Positions 48,871 to 57,087 of a stretch of DNA of 64,000 nt are shown piece by piece. The notes beneath the pieces were generated by a model that was not told the DNA's origin, ran no database searches, and saw only the letters and a list, made by a program, of their open reading frames with translations. How positions within the stretch are numbered: the stretch's first letter is position 1; each line of letters opens with the position of its first letter. Made by a program: the position numbers and the translations under genes. This stretch comes from Martelella limonii (GTDB lineage Bacteria; Pseudomonadota; Alphaproteobacteria; Rhizobiales; Rhizobiaceae), in assembly GCF_013344475.1 (NCBI RefSeq), contig NZ_JABUOU010000001.1, forward strand, positions 682,001 through 746,000, written 5' to 3'.

Positions 48871-49143
48871 AACTCTTAAAATCGAAGGGTCGGCGGGGAT
48901 TTAGAATGATTCATTTTTATTTGCAATAGCGCGCGCCCGAACCGCCGCGTTTATTTCGTCGCGCAAACGGGGAAACGGTGCTTCTTCCCCTCAAACGCCG
49001 ACTTCCGCCGATTTTCCGTCACCAACTCCGCATGCCCAAAAACCGTGCATAGCGGGCTTAACACGCACACAGAATCGGATACTCTCTCCCCTGATTAGGG
49101 TGTTCTGTTCGCCATTCAGGCACGCGCTCGCAGGGAGGTTGGC

Positions 49144-51102
49144 ATGCAGATTTTGAACAGGCGCGTCAGGTCGGTGGGTTCCTTCCTGCTGATGTTCACG
49201 CTGATCATCGGCCTGGTTGAGGTCGGGCCAGCGCTTGCGCAAGAATCAACTGGCGCCGCTGCGAAGACGGAGACCGCCCCGCAAACAGGCGCTGACGGTA
49301 AAACCCCCGGCGTCTCTGAACCCGACGACGAAGAGACGACCTCGGCCGAACTGGTCGAGGACCTGTTCGAAAATGCCAAGGGCAATGAGGACATGCGCGC
49401 GCGTTACGAGCGGCTGGTGAACAATCCGATCGCGCCGCCCGACACCCGAAGCCCGCGTGCCACGCTCGAAAGCTTTCTCGTCATCATGCAGACCGCGACG
49501 GAAAAATGGTTGAAGGTGCGCGACGCCTATTTCGACGGCAACACGTTCTTCATGACTCCCGACCAGCGCAAGGAGCTCGTGCTGGTCGAGTCGCTGCTGG
49601 AGAAGGCCGCACAGACCTTCGATCTTTCAGCCATCCCCGCAGCCTCTCGCAAGCGATTCAGCATTGAGACCGTCCTGCAGCTGCAGGAAATCTTCGACCG
49701 CATCTACCTGCCCCTGCCGGATGAGATACCAGGTCAGGCTGCCGGGTCATTCAGCCTGACGAGCGATGCCCAAACGCCGTTGCCGAACAAGTGGATCATA
49801 CCGGGCACCAGCATGACCATTCAGGTGCAAAAGGATGGCCCGCACGAAGGCGAGTATCTGTTTACACAGGGGACGGTCGCCGAAATCGCGGACAGCTACG
49901 AAGAGATCAAGACGCTGCCGCTGATCGCAGATCGGGGCGAGGATCTTTATCAATATTATATCTATACGCCGGGCAATCTCGTCGCGCCTCGGTGGTACGA
50001 GATCATTCTCGACGGCCCGCACTGGCTGAAGCGCAGTTTTGGCAATCAGGCGTATTGGCAGTGGATCAGCCTGTTTATGACTGGCGTGATCTTCCTTTCG
50101 GCCTTCGTAGCCTACAGCCGCTGGAATGCCCGGAGAGCCGTTCCGCTTGATCCGGCGCGGCGTCAGGCCCGGCGGATCGTTCCGCCGCTGCTGCTGATCA
50201 TCGCGGCAAACGTCATCCAGTTCCTGATGGAAGAGCAGATCAATATCTCCGGCGATCTGCTGCAGGCCTCAACCACCGCCTTCAGTGCGGTGATCTGGTC
50301 TGCCGCGGCGTGGTTCACCTATCAGTTTCTCCAGACCATCTACGTCTGGACGGTCCGCAATCCCTCCGTCCATAACAACACGCTCGATGCGAGCCTGCTG
50401 CGCACCGGCTTTCAGGTCATGTCGTTCATCGTGGCGATCGTGGTTCTGGGTTACGGCGCCACGCGAATCGGCATTCCGATCTACGGCGTTGTCGCCGGCC
50501 TTGGGGTTGGCGGTCTGGCGATCGCGCTGGCAGCGCAGCCGACGCTGGAGAATTTCATCAGCGGTCTCCTGCTTTATGCCGACAGGATCGTGCGCGTCGG
50601 CGACTTCTTCCAGTTCGACGACACCTCTGGCACGATCGAGGAGATCGGCATCCGATCGACCCGTATCCGGGCGCTCGATCGCACGCTCATCATTGTCGCC
50701 AATGCCGATCTGGTGAAGCGCAAGATCACCAATTTCAGCCGCCGCGATGTCTTCATGTTTCGCCACAGGATCGGCCTCACCTACCAGACCGACGCCGCCG
50801 CCTTGAACCGTATCCTCACGGAGATCCGCGATCTGCTCGCATCAAATGAACACGTGCTTGAGACCCCGCAAAGGGTGCGGCTGATTGAATATGCCGATTC
50901 GGCGGTGATCATCGAAATTTACGCAAACATTTCAGCGGCTGACATGAATGTGTTCCTTGAGGTGCAGGAAGGCCTTCTTCTGTCCATCCGTGAGATCGTG
51001 GAACGCAGCGGTTCGAGCTTTGCCTACCCCTCTTCTACGATCTATCTTGAGCACGGCAGGACGGAACCGCAGCCTCAGGCACGCGTTCAGACAGATGAAT
51101 GA
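49144..51102 (+). CDS. MscS family mechanosensitive ion channel
   Basis: A 652-residue channel protein. Residues 1-32 are a signal peptide (ALA-Q), followed by a ~270-residue periplasmic domain. Membrane helices lie at about 305-325, 345-362, 378-398 and 422-440, and the pore helix GVVAGLGVGGLAIALAAQPTLENFISG is at ~448-474. The MscS beta domain (FFQFDDTSGTIEEIGIRSTRIRALDRTLIIVANADL) and the alpha/beta C-terminal domain follow. This is the large-periplasmic-domain class seen in Hyphomicrobiales. It protects against hypo-osmotic shock or may carry a regulated ion flux. The next gene starts 74 bases later and may be co-transcribed. Confidence 0.93.
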   Translation: MQILNRRVRSVGSFLLMFTLIIGLVEVGPALAQESTGAAAKTETAPQTGADGKTPGVSEPDDEETTSAELVEDLFENAKGNEDMRARYERLVNNPIAPPDTRSPRATLESFLVIMQTATEKWLKVRDAYFDGNTFFMTPDQRKELVLVESLLEKAAQTFDLSAIPAASRKRFSIETVLQLQEIFDRIYLPLPDEIPGQAAGSFSLTSDAQTPLPNKWIIPGTSMTIQVQKDGPHEGEYLFTQGTVAEIADSYEEIKTLPLIADRGEDLYQYYIYTPGNLVAPRWYEIILDGPHWLKRSFGNQAYWQWISLFMTGVIFLSAFVAYSRWNARRAVPLDPARRQARRIVPPLLLIIAANVIQFLMEEQINISGDLLQASTTAFSAVIWSAAAWFTYQFLQTIYVWTVRNPSVHNNTLDASLLRTGFQVMSFIVAIVVLGYGATRIGIPIYGVVAGLGVGGLAIALAAQPTLENFISGLLLYADRIVRVGDFFQFDDTSGTIEEIGIRSTRIRALDRTLIIVANADLVKRKITNFSRRDVFMFRHRIGLTYQTDAAALNRILTEIRDLLASNEHVLETPQRVRLIEYADSAVIIEIYANISAADMNVFLEVQEGLLLSIREIVERSGSSFAYPSSTIYLEHGRTEPQPQARVQTDE

Positions 51103-51176
51103 CGGGATCAAGTTCAGGGGCGGTAGCGATGCGCAAGACGAACCGCAAAGGACGCCTCGCCCCGTGAAAGGCTGCT

Positions 51177-51845
51177 ATGTGGAGCTGGATCAACGACAAT
51201 TCAGGCGCGATCAGCGCTCTCGCCAGCATCGCGACCCTGTTCATCTGGGCAATCTATCTTCAAATGCTGTTCAACAGCTATCGTGAAGGAAGACGGGCCA
51301 AAATTTTGATCAATCGCGGCGCTAGCCCGACGCTCGATGGCCATTGCCTGGTGGGCAATATGAGCGCCAAGGCGATTTTCATTGATGCGGTGCTACTGGA
51401 TTTTACCGTCAAGACGGAAAACGGGCGGCAGGATTTCAGCTACTCCTTGAGCAACCTGACATTTGATGAGCAAAGTGCTCCCGACCCGCGCACCAAGTTG
51501 TTTCAAGGGCCATTGGACGCTGCTGAACATCTCGATCTTGGGACCTTCCGTGGCTTGATCTCAAAAATGTCTCCGCCGGGGTTCAACAGTTTCGAAACGA
51601 TCGAAAGCCTGTGCATCACCATCGTCGCAACCTACTCATCCGAGGACAGACCTGTGGCGGCAGAACGGGTCTTCGACATTATCGGCGCGCGCGACGAACT
51701 GGTGGTTTCGCCGCGAAGCTATGCTGCCCACCAACTTCGCAGCAAGCGCGACCGTCGTCGAATCGAGAGGACCATGCTTAACCTTCACCGTTCGGAGCGC
51801 AGCCCGGACCATCAAACGGATGGGGCAGTCGAGGCGCGCGGATAG
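51177..51845 (+). CDS. Membrane-anchored protein of unknown function
   Basis: A 222-residue protein with no family I can name. The N-terminus has a single hydrophobic segment (ISALASIATLFIWAIYLQMLF, ~11-31), followed by a basic stretch (YREGRRAK), so it is probably anchored with the rest in the cytosol. Residues 40-170 look like an immunoglobulin-like or small beta domain (ILINRGASPTLDGHCLVGNMSAKAIFIDAVLLDF, then FETIESLCITIVATYSSEDRPVAAERVFDI). The C-terminus (~185-222) is very basic and charged. It sits 74 bases after the MscS gene without a terminator, so a shared transcript is plausible; the ATG has only a weak ribosome site (GAAAGG, seven bases upstream). Confidence 0.65.
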   Translation: MWSWINDNSGAISALASIATLFIWAIYLQMLFNSYREGRRAKILINRGASPTLDGHCLVGNMSAKAIFIDAVLLDFTVKTENGRQDFSYSLSNLTFDEQSAPDPRTKLFQGPLDAAEHLDLGTFRGLISKMSPPGFNSFETIESLCITIVATYSSEDRPVAAERVFDIIGARDELVVSPRSYAAHQLRSKRDRRRIERTMLNLHRSERSPDHQTDGAVEARG

Positions 51846-51940
51846 AGCCTTGCGCTGGGACCGATGCGTGTTCGCCCTGCCCGTCTCCGTTGGCGGAGAT
51901 TAGCGTTGAAAACTTCTTTGCTTTTTTTATCAAAAAGGGC

Positions 51941-51969
51941 TTGGCAAATCGCCTCACCATTTGTATTAA
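51941..51969 (+). promoter_or_regulatory. Promoter of tRNA-Asn
   Basis: TTGGCA (51941-51946), 17 bases, then TATTAA (51964-51969), placing transcription start about 30 bases before the tRNA. Upstream T- and A-runs may act as an UP element. Confidence 0.7.
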
Positions 51970-52006
51970 CCCGCTCACACCGTAGCGCCCAACGCGGCGC
52001 GCATGT

Positions 52007-52081
52007 TCCCTGGTAGCTCAGCGGTAGAGCACTCGACTGTTAATCGATAGGTCGTCGGTTCGAATCCGACCCGGGGAGCCA
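52007..52081 (+). tRNA. tRNA-Asn (anticodon GTT)
   Basis: The acceptor TCCCTGG pairs with CCGGGGA (one G-T pair), the anticodon loop is CTGTTAA with GTT, the T arm has GGTTCGAATCC, and discriminator G is followed by an encoded CCA. Length is 75 bases. A G34 asparagine tRNA is a substrate for the queuosine pathway encoded by tgt/queA in this window. Confidence 0.97.
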
Positions 52082-52157
52082 TTTCCTTCTTCACTACATT
52101 CTGCAGCGACCGCGTCACAACTTTGCGCGTTTTGTCGTGTGTGGTTTCGGAAACCTC

Positions 52158-52574
52158 ATGAACATCATCGTCTCAGCCGCGCCGGATGAATCAGACGCCA
52201 GCATTATTGATGCCGCGCTTGCCGACTACAACGAATCGACCGTTGGTGCGGCCGACCGTCTTGCCCTCTCCGTGATCGTACGCGACGACGCCGGCGTCAT
52301 CTGTGCGGGCGTTAACGGGCAGACGGCATGGGGCTGGCTTTACGTGCAGCGGCTTTGGGTCGGTGACAGCCTGCGCGGTCAGGGGATGGCCGGCAAGATG
52401 CTGAGCGCTGCGGAGGACGAGGCCCGGTCCCGCGGCTGTATCGGCGCCTATATCGACACGTTCAACCCTGCGGCACTCTCTGCCTATCAGCGCCAGGGTT
52501 ATGTCGAATATGGACGCATGGAACAGTTCGTCGCAGGGCGCGACCGCATATTCCTGCAGAAACGCTGGGCCTAG
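52158..52574 (+). CDS. GNAT family N-acetyltransferase
   Basis: A 138-residue compact GNAT domain. The acetyl-CoA motif is LYVQRLWVGDSLRGQGMAGKMLSAAEDEARSRG (R-G-x-G-x-A), followed by IDTFNPAALSAYQRQGYVEYGRM, the YxxxGF-like motif B. The start at ATG 52158 is used; a seven-codon longer frame starts without support. It follows tRNA-Asn and converges with ilvH. Substrate unknown. Confidence 0.87.
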   Translation: MNIIVSAAPDESDASIIDAALADYNESTVGAADRLALSVIVRDDAGVICAGVNGQTAWGWLYVQRLWVGDSLRGQGMAGKMLSAAEDEARSRGCIGAYIDTFNPAALSAYQRQGYVEYGRMEQFVAGRDRIFLQKRWA

Positions 52575-52626
52575 AAACGACGACGACGCTGGAGCGAGGC
52601 AAGCGCCCTCACCCTGTCAGAGAATC

Positions 52627-52656
52627 AAAACGCCCCGCCAGATAGGCGGGGCGTTT
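52627..52656. terminator. Bidirectional terminator between the GNAT gene and ilvH
   Basis: AACGCCCCGCC pairs with GGCGGGGCGTT around AGATA. The minus-strand exit is TTTTGATTC and the plus-strand exit is TTCGGTTTG, so it mainly serves ilvH, eight bases away. Confidence 0.87.
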
Positions 52657-52663
52657 CGGTTTG

Positions 52664-53236
52664 TTACATGCCCTCGGGGCCGCGGCTCATCGAGGCAGGG
52701 CCGGTGCGGCAGATCTCGACCAGGCCCAGCGGCTTCATGATCGTGATGAACTGGTCCACCTTCGATACCTTGCCGGTGATCTCGAACAGGAAATGCTCGA
52801 TGCTGGCGTCGACGACCTTGGCTTCGAAGGCATCGGCAAGGCGAAGCGCTTCCTGGCGCTGGTCGCCATCGCCGACGACCTTGACGAGCGCAACCTCGCG
52901 CTCGACAGGCGAAGCCTGACCGAGTTCGCGGGCGCGGACCGAAAGGTCGACGACCTTGTGCACCGGCACCATCCGGTCAAGCTGCGCCTTGATCTGCTCG
53001 AGCACGTCGGGCGTGCCCTTGGTGACGATCGTGATTCGAGAAATATGGGCCTCGTGCTCCGTCTCCGAAACAGTGAGGCTTTCGATATTGTAGCCACGGC
53101 CGGAGAACAGGCCGATCACCCGGGCGAGGACGCCCGGCTCGTTTGCGACCACGACGGAGAGCGTGTGGCGTTCGGGGGCTGCGGTCTCGTTCGAGATGAA
53201 ATAGGCCGAACCGGTGGGCTGTAGTTTCGCGTTCAT
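52664..53236 (-). CDS. ilvH: Acetolactate synthase small (regulatory) subunit
   Basis: IlvH is the regulatory subunit of acetohydroxyacid synthase, mediating valine feedback. The 190-residue protein has an ACT domain (HTLSVVVANEPGVLARVIGLFSGRGYNIESLTV, ~24-56) and a second ACT-like C-terminal half (VALVKVVGDGDQRQEALRLADAFEAKVVDASIEHFLFEITG). It starts 17 bases after the ilvB stop and is co-transcribed with it, under the leader attenuator upstream of ilvB. Confidence 0.97.
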   Translation of the reverse strand: MNAKLQPTGSAYFISNETAAPERHTLSVVVANEPGVLARVIGLFSGRGYNIESLTVSETEHEAHISRITIVTKGTPDVLEQIKAQLDRMVPVHKVVDLSVRARELGQASPVEREVALVKVVGDGDQRQEALRLADAFEAKVVDASIEHFLFEITGKVSKVDQFITIMKPLGLVEICRTGPASMSRGPEGM

Positions 53237-53253
53237 TGTCTGACCTCTTGTCC

Positions 53254-55026
53254 TTAAACGAGCTGACGGCCCTTGGCGTCGATGGCGTTGGCGACGGCGT
53301 CGTCATTGGCCTCGTCCGGCAGCAGCATGTCGTTATGCGCCCTGCCCGACGGGATCATCGGGAAGCAGTTGGCGAGATTGGCGACCCGGCAATCGAAGAT
53401 CACCGGCTTCGGGCTGTCGATCATGCGCTGGATCGCCTCGTCGAGTTCGTCCGGCTTGTCGCAATAAATGCCTTCCGCGCCATAGGCTTCGGCAAGCTTC
53501 ACGAAGTCCGGCATCGCCTCGGTATAGGAATGCGACAGGCGGTTGCCGTGCAGCAGCTGCTGCCACTGGCGGACCATGCCCATATACTGGTTGTTCAGGA
53601 TGAATATCTTGATCGGGGCGTTGTGCTGGATCGCCGCCGACATTTCCTGAATGCACATCTGGATCGAGGCGTCACCGGCAACATCGATGACGAGCGCTTC
53701 CGGATGCGCGATCTGGACGCCGAGCGCTGCCGGCAGGCCGTAGCCCATCGTGCCGAGACCGCCCGACGTCATCCAGCGCTTCGGCTCCTCGAAATCGATG
53801 AACTGAGCCGCCCACATCTGGTGCTGACCGACCTCGGTGGTGATGTAGGCATCCCTGTCCTTCACCGCCGCGTTCAGCCGCTCCAGCGCATATTGCGGCA
53901 TGATGACGTCCTTGTTCGGCGCATAGGCGAAGCAGTCGCGGTTGCGCCAGCGCTCGATATTGTTCCACCAGTCGTCGAGCGCGGGCTTTTCGGCAGGCAG
54001 CGCCCGCCACAGCCGAACCATCTCTTCCAGAACATGGGCGACATCGCCGAGGATCGGGATATCGACGCGGATGTTCTTGTTGATCGAGGACGGATCGATG
54101 TCGATGTGGATCTTCTTCGAGTTCGGCGAAAACGCGTCTACCCGGCCGGTGATGCGGTCGTCGAAGCGGGCGCCGATGCAGACCATGACGTCGCAATCAT
54201 GCATCGCCATATTGGCCTGGTAGGATCCATGCATGCCGAGCATTCCCAGCCAGTTCTTGCCGGATGCCGGATAGCACCCGAGACCCATCAGCGTGGAGGT
54301 GATCGGGAAATTCGTCAGCCCGACCAGTTCGCGCAGCAACCGTGACGCCTCATCGCCGGAATTGATGACGCCGCCGCCGGTATAGAGAACCGGACGCCGC
54401 GCCTTCGCCATCAGCTCGACCGCCGCCCGGATTGCATCGGCATTGCCTTCAACCCGCGGCTTGTAGCTTTCGCGAATCATATGTTCGGCAAGCGGGGTGT
54501 AGCGGCCGGTGGCAAACTGGATGTCCTTCGGAACATCGACGACGACCGGACCCGGACGGCCGGTCTTGGCAATGCGGAACGCCTCATGGATGACGTCGGC
54601 CAGCTCGTTTACGTCCTTCACCAGCCAGTTGTACTTTGTGCAGGGGCGCGTGATGCCAACGGTGTCGCACTCCTGGAAGGCGTCCGAGCCGATCAGCGCG
54701 GTCGGAACCTGTCCTGTAATGCAGACCAGCGGGATCGAATCCATCAGCGCATCCTGCAGCGGCGTGACCGCGTTGGTGGCGCCAGGACCGGAGGTGACCA
54801 GCATGACGCCAACCTTGCCGGTGGAGCGGGCATAGCCTTCGGCCGCGTGGCCGGCGCCCTGCTCGTGGCGCACGAGGATGTGCTCGATTTCGTCCTGCTG
54901 GAAGATCTCGTCATAGATCGGCAGCACGGCGCCACCGGGATATCCGAAAACGTGTTCGACCCCGTTTTCTTTCAACGCCTGCAAAACGATTTCGGCGCCT
55001 GTCATCATGTTGTCCGCTGCGGTCAT
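53254..55026 (-). CDS. ilvB: Acetolactate synthase large (catalytic) subunit
   Basis: The ThDP enzyme that makes acetolactate or acetohydroxybutyrate, first common step of Val/Leu/Ile synthesis. The 590-residue length is normal. The catalytic Glu region is HVFGYPGGAVLPIYDEIF, RHEQGAGHAAEGYARSTGKVG is the ThDP-binding part, and GDASIQMCIQEM with NNQYMGMVRQWQ is the C-terminal ThDP/Mg motif. The start at 55026 (MTAADNMMTG) gives the family N-terminus; a longer frame would run through the attenuator terminator and is rejected. The position behind a Leu/Ile/Val-rich leader peptide indicates attenuation by branched-chain amino acid supply. Confidence 0.97.
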   Translation of the reverse strand: MTAADNMMTGAEIVLQALKENGVEHVFGYPGGAVLPIYDEIFQQDEIEHILVRHEQGAGHAAEGYARSTGKVGVMLVTSGPGATNAVTPLQDALMDSIPLVCITGQVPTALIGSDAFQECDTVGITRPCTKYNWLVKDVNELADVIHEAFRIAKTGRPGPVVVDVPKDIQFATGRYTPLAEHMIRESYKPRVEGNADAIRAAVELMAKARRPVLYTGGGVINSGDEASRLLRELVGLTNFPITSTLMGLGCYPASGKNWLGMLGMHGSYQANMAMHDCDVMVCIGARFDDRITGRVDAFSPNSKKIHIDIDPSSINKNIRVDIPILGDVAHVLEEMVRLWRALPAEKPALDDWWNNIERWRNRDCFAYAPNKDVIMPQYALERLNAAVKDRDAYITTEVGQHQMWAAQFIDFEEPKRWMTSGGLGTMGYGLPAALGVQIAHPEALVIDVAGDASIQMCIQEMSAAIQHNAPIKIFILNNQYMGMVRQWQQLLHGNRLSHSYTEAMPDFVKLAEAYGAEGIYCDKPDELDEAIQRMIDSPKPVIFDCRVANLANCFPMIPSGRAHNDMLLPDEANDDAVANAIDAKGRQLV

Positions 55027-55066
55027 CTCATTTTTCCGTTTGAAGGTCCTGGGTTTCCTCGGGCAT

Positions 55067-55091
55067 AAAAAAAGGCCCCTTGGAGGAGCCT
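55067..55091 (-). terminator. Attenuator terminator of ilvBH
   Basis: On the minus strand AGGCTCC pairs with GGGGCCT around TCCAA and is followed by seven T. It lies 40 bases before the ilvB start and downstream of the leader peptide, the expected place for an attenuator. Confidence 0.85.
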
Positions 55092-55097
55092 GTTTGT

Positions 55098-55147
55098 CGC
55101 GCATGGGTGGCTGTCGCCGGATGGTTACACCATCCTGCCCATGCGCG
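55098..55147 (-). other. ilv leader pause hairpin
   Basis: CGCGCATGGG (55138-55147 complement) and CCCATGCGCG (55098-55107 complement) pair perfectly over ten bases, with an inner GGATGG/CCATCC stem around the leader stop codon. It overlaps the end of the leader peptide and lies just before the terminator, as in classical attenuators. Confidence 0.75.
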
Positions 55148-55181
55148 ATCCCACCACGATAAGAAGTGCGTTCATATTCAT
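55125..55181 (-). CDS. ilvL: ilvBH leader peptide
   Basis: An 18-codon frame, MNMNALLIVVGSRMGRMV, ends in TAA at 55125-55127. The LLIVV run encodes all three branched-chain amino acids in five successive codons, so ribosome stalling there would reflect their supply. The pause hairpin and terminator follow in order. The promoter -10 lies seven bases upstream of the first ATG, so the mRNA probably starts at or within a few bases of it and may be leaderless; the second ATG (55175) has AGG seven bases upstream if the transcript starts earlier. It was not expected to be found by gene-length cut-offs. It is on the same strand as ilvB, 98 bases before it. Confidence 0.83.
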   Translation of the reverse strand: MNMNALLIVVGSRMGRMV

Positions 55182-55188
55182 GCCTAGG

Positions 55189-55217
55189 CTGATAGCCCGA
55201 CTTCGGGAGACAGTCAA
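55189..55217 (-). promoter_or_regulatory. Promoter of the ilvL-ilvBH operon
   Basis: On the minus strand TTGACT (55212-55217), a 17-base spacer and TATCAG (55189-55194). The transcription start is expected at about 55181-55183, coinciding with the leader-peptide ATG. Confidence 0.7.
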
Positions 55218-55295
55218 CGCGCCATTGCAAGAAAAATGCCCTGAAAGCTCTATGCGCGCAATAATATTATGCAGAAAACACGTTCGGAAATCGTG

Positions 55296-56177
55296 TTAAA
55301 TTTCTGATGGATCTACTCTTTTCCAGGTTTCGTCCATCTGGTTGCGAAACCATGTCATCTGGCGCTTGGCATATTGGCGTGTGGCAGCACTCGCCTTTTC
55401 GACGACGTCGGCCCGCGACATCTTGCCTGCAAGCATGGCCGCGATTTCCTTGACGCCGATGGCGCGCATCAGCGGGGCCGCAGGGTCGATATCGAGCGCA
55501 AGGAGCGTTTCCACTTCCTCGACCGCGCCGGAAGCCAGCATGGTTTCGAACCGCCGGTTGATGCGGTCGTGAATGACGCTCCGCTCCGGCAGCACGACGA
55601 TTTTCTCCGCTTCATCCGGCTTGATCAGCGGCGGCGGGTTTTCTTTCTGGAAGTCAGCGATCGAACGCCCGCTTGCCTCGAACACTTCCAGCGCCCGCAC
55701 GATCCGCTGCCCGTCGGCAGGCGAAAGGCGTTCGCCCATGGCCGGATCGATCGCCATCAATCGGGAATGCAGCGCGGTTGCCCCATCCTCTACCAATGCC
55801 GAGCGCCACTTGCCGCGGATATCGGGGCTGACCAGCGGCATTTCCGCAAGTCCCTCGGTGAGCGCCTTGAAATAGAGCCCCGTGCCGCCAACGATGACGG
55901 GCAGACGTCCCTCGCCTTCAAGACGCTTCAGAAGCACGGCCACATCGCGCAGCCACGCGCCGGTCGAATAGTCGCTTCCGGCAGCGACATATCCGTAGAG
56001 ATGGTGTGGCACGTGCTCCATGTCTGAAAAAGAAGGCCTCGCCGTCAGCACGCGCAGCGTGTCATAGACCTGCATACTGTCGGCATTGATTACCACGCCG
56101 CCCGCTTCACGCGCCCGCGCGATCGCATAAGCGGACTTGCCGCTCGCCGTCGGCCCCGTTATCAAAACGGCACGCAT
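55296..56177 (-). CDS. miaA: tRNA dimethylallyltransferase
   Basis: MiaA adds the isopentenyl group to A37 of tRNAs reading UNN codons. The 293-residue length is standard. The P-loop is LITGPTASGKSAYAIA (~5-20), the DSMQVYDTLRVLTARPS segment binds substrate, and VGGTGLYFKALTEGLA is the family signature. Start ATG 56177 (MRAVLITGP) is used; an alternative ATG at 56201 would add eight residues and overlap the divergent serB start by two bases. Neither has a strong ribosome site. It is divergent with serB and separate from the ilv operon. Confidence 0.95.
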   Translation of the reverse strand: MRAVLITGPTASGKSAYAIARAREAGGVVINADSMQVYDTLRVLTARPSFSDMEHVPHHLYGYVAAGSDYSTGAWLRDVAVLLKRLEGEGRLPVIVGGTGLYFKALTEGLAEMPLVSPDIRGKWRSALVEDGATALHSRLMAIDPAMGERLSPADGQRIVRALEVFEASGRSIADFQKENPPPLIKPDEAEKIVVLPERSVIHDRINRRFETMLASGAVEEVETLLALDIDPAAPLMRAIGVKEIAAMLAGKMSRADVVEKASAATRQYAKRQMTWFRNQMDETWKRVDPSEI

Positions 56178-56199
56178 AGTGTCACCCAAGGAATTCGTC

Positions 56200-57087
56200 A
56201 TGGCTCTCGTTGCCACGCTCATCGCCAATCCGTCAAACCCTGTCGTCACCAAAGCGCTCGTTTCCAGTGCTTCCAGCGCCGTCATGGTGGAAAACACTGT
56301 GTGGCTGGCAGAGGGCATCGCCTGCGATCTCCTGCTTGCTGCAGACACGGATGCGGGCGCGGTCGAAGAAGCGCTCCGTGGAGCGATCGGCGATGCGCCG
56401 GTCGATGTCGTGGTCCAAAACGCCGCGACCCGGCGCAAGAAGGCTCTGCTCGCCGACATGGATTCGACCATGATCGGCCAAGAATGTATCGATGAACTTG
56501 CCGCCGAGGTGGGTCTGAAGGACAAGGTCGCAGCCATCACCGCCCGCGCCATGAACGGCGAGATCGAATTCGAGCCGGCGGTGCGCGAGCGCGTCGCGCT
56601 TCTGAAGGGCCTGTCGATCGATATCGTTGACGAGATCATCGAAAAGCGGATCACGCTCACGCCGGGCGGCAGGGAGCTGATCGCCACCATGCAGGCCAAT
56701 GGCGGCTATGCCGCGCTGGTCTCGGGCGGCTTTACCGTGTTCACCAGCCGCATCGGCGCCATGCTCGGCTTCGACGAAAACCGGGCCAATATCCTGATGG
56801 AAGATGGCGGCAAGCTCACCGGCGACGTCGCCGATCCGATTCTCGGCCGCGAAGCCAAGGTCGAGGCGCTGAACGACGTTGCGGCAAAGCGCGGCATTTC
56901 GGCAGAAGACATCATGGCCGTCGGCGACGGCGCCAATGATCTCGGCATGATTCAGCTCGCGGGAAGCGGCGTTGCACTTCATGCCAAGCCGAAGGTGGCA
57001 GCCGAAGCCCGGATCCGCATCGACCATGGCGATCTGACGGCGCTGCTCTATATCCAGGGCTATCATCGGAAGGACTTCGTGGCATGA
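56200..57087 (+). CDS. serB: Phosphoserine phosphatase
   Basis: SerB makes serine from phosphoserine. The 295-residue HAD-family protein has the catalytic DMDSTMIGQECIDELA (motif I, ~87-102), the Ser/Thr motif VSGGFTVF, and VGDGANDLGMIQLAGSG (motif III). The N-terminal ~80 residues are the ACT-like domain seen in many proteobacterial SerB proteins. AAGGA lies about eight bases from ATG 56200. It diverges from miaA with 22 bases between starts, and its stop overlaps the next gene by four bases (ATGA). Confidence 0.96.
   Translation: MALVATLIANPSNPVVTKALVSSASSAVMVENTVWLAEGIACDLLLAADTDAGAVEEALRGAIGDAPVDVVVQNAATRRKKALLADMDSTMIGQECIDELAAEVGLKDKVAAITARAMNGEIEFEPAVRERVALLKGLSIDIVDEIIEKRITLTPGGRELIATMQANGGYAALVSGGFTVFTSRIGAMLGFDENRANILMEDGGKLTGDVADPILGREAKVEALNDVAAKRGISAEDIMAVGDGANDLGMIQLAGSGVALHAKPKVAAEARIRIDHGDLTALLYIQGYHRKDFVA

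Noticed and set aside
48797-52081. tRNA-Cys and tRNA-Asn considered as integration sites of a genomic island
   Set aside because: No integrase, no direct repeat of the tRNA 3' end and no change in base composition between them were seen.
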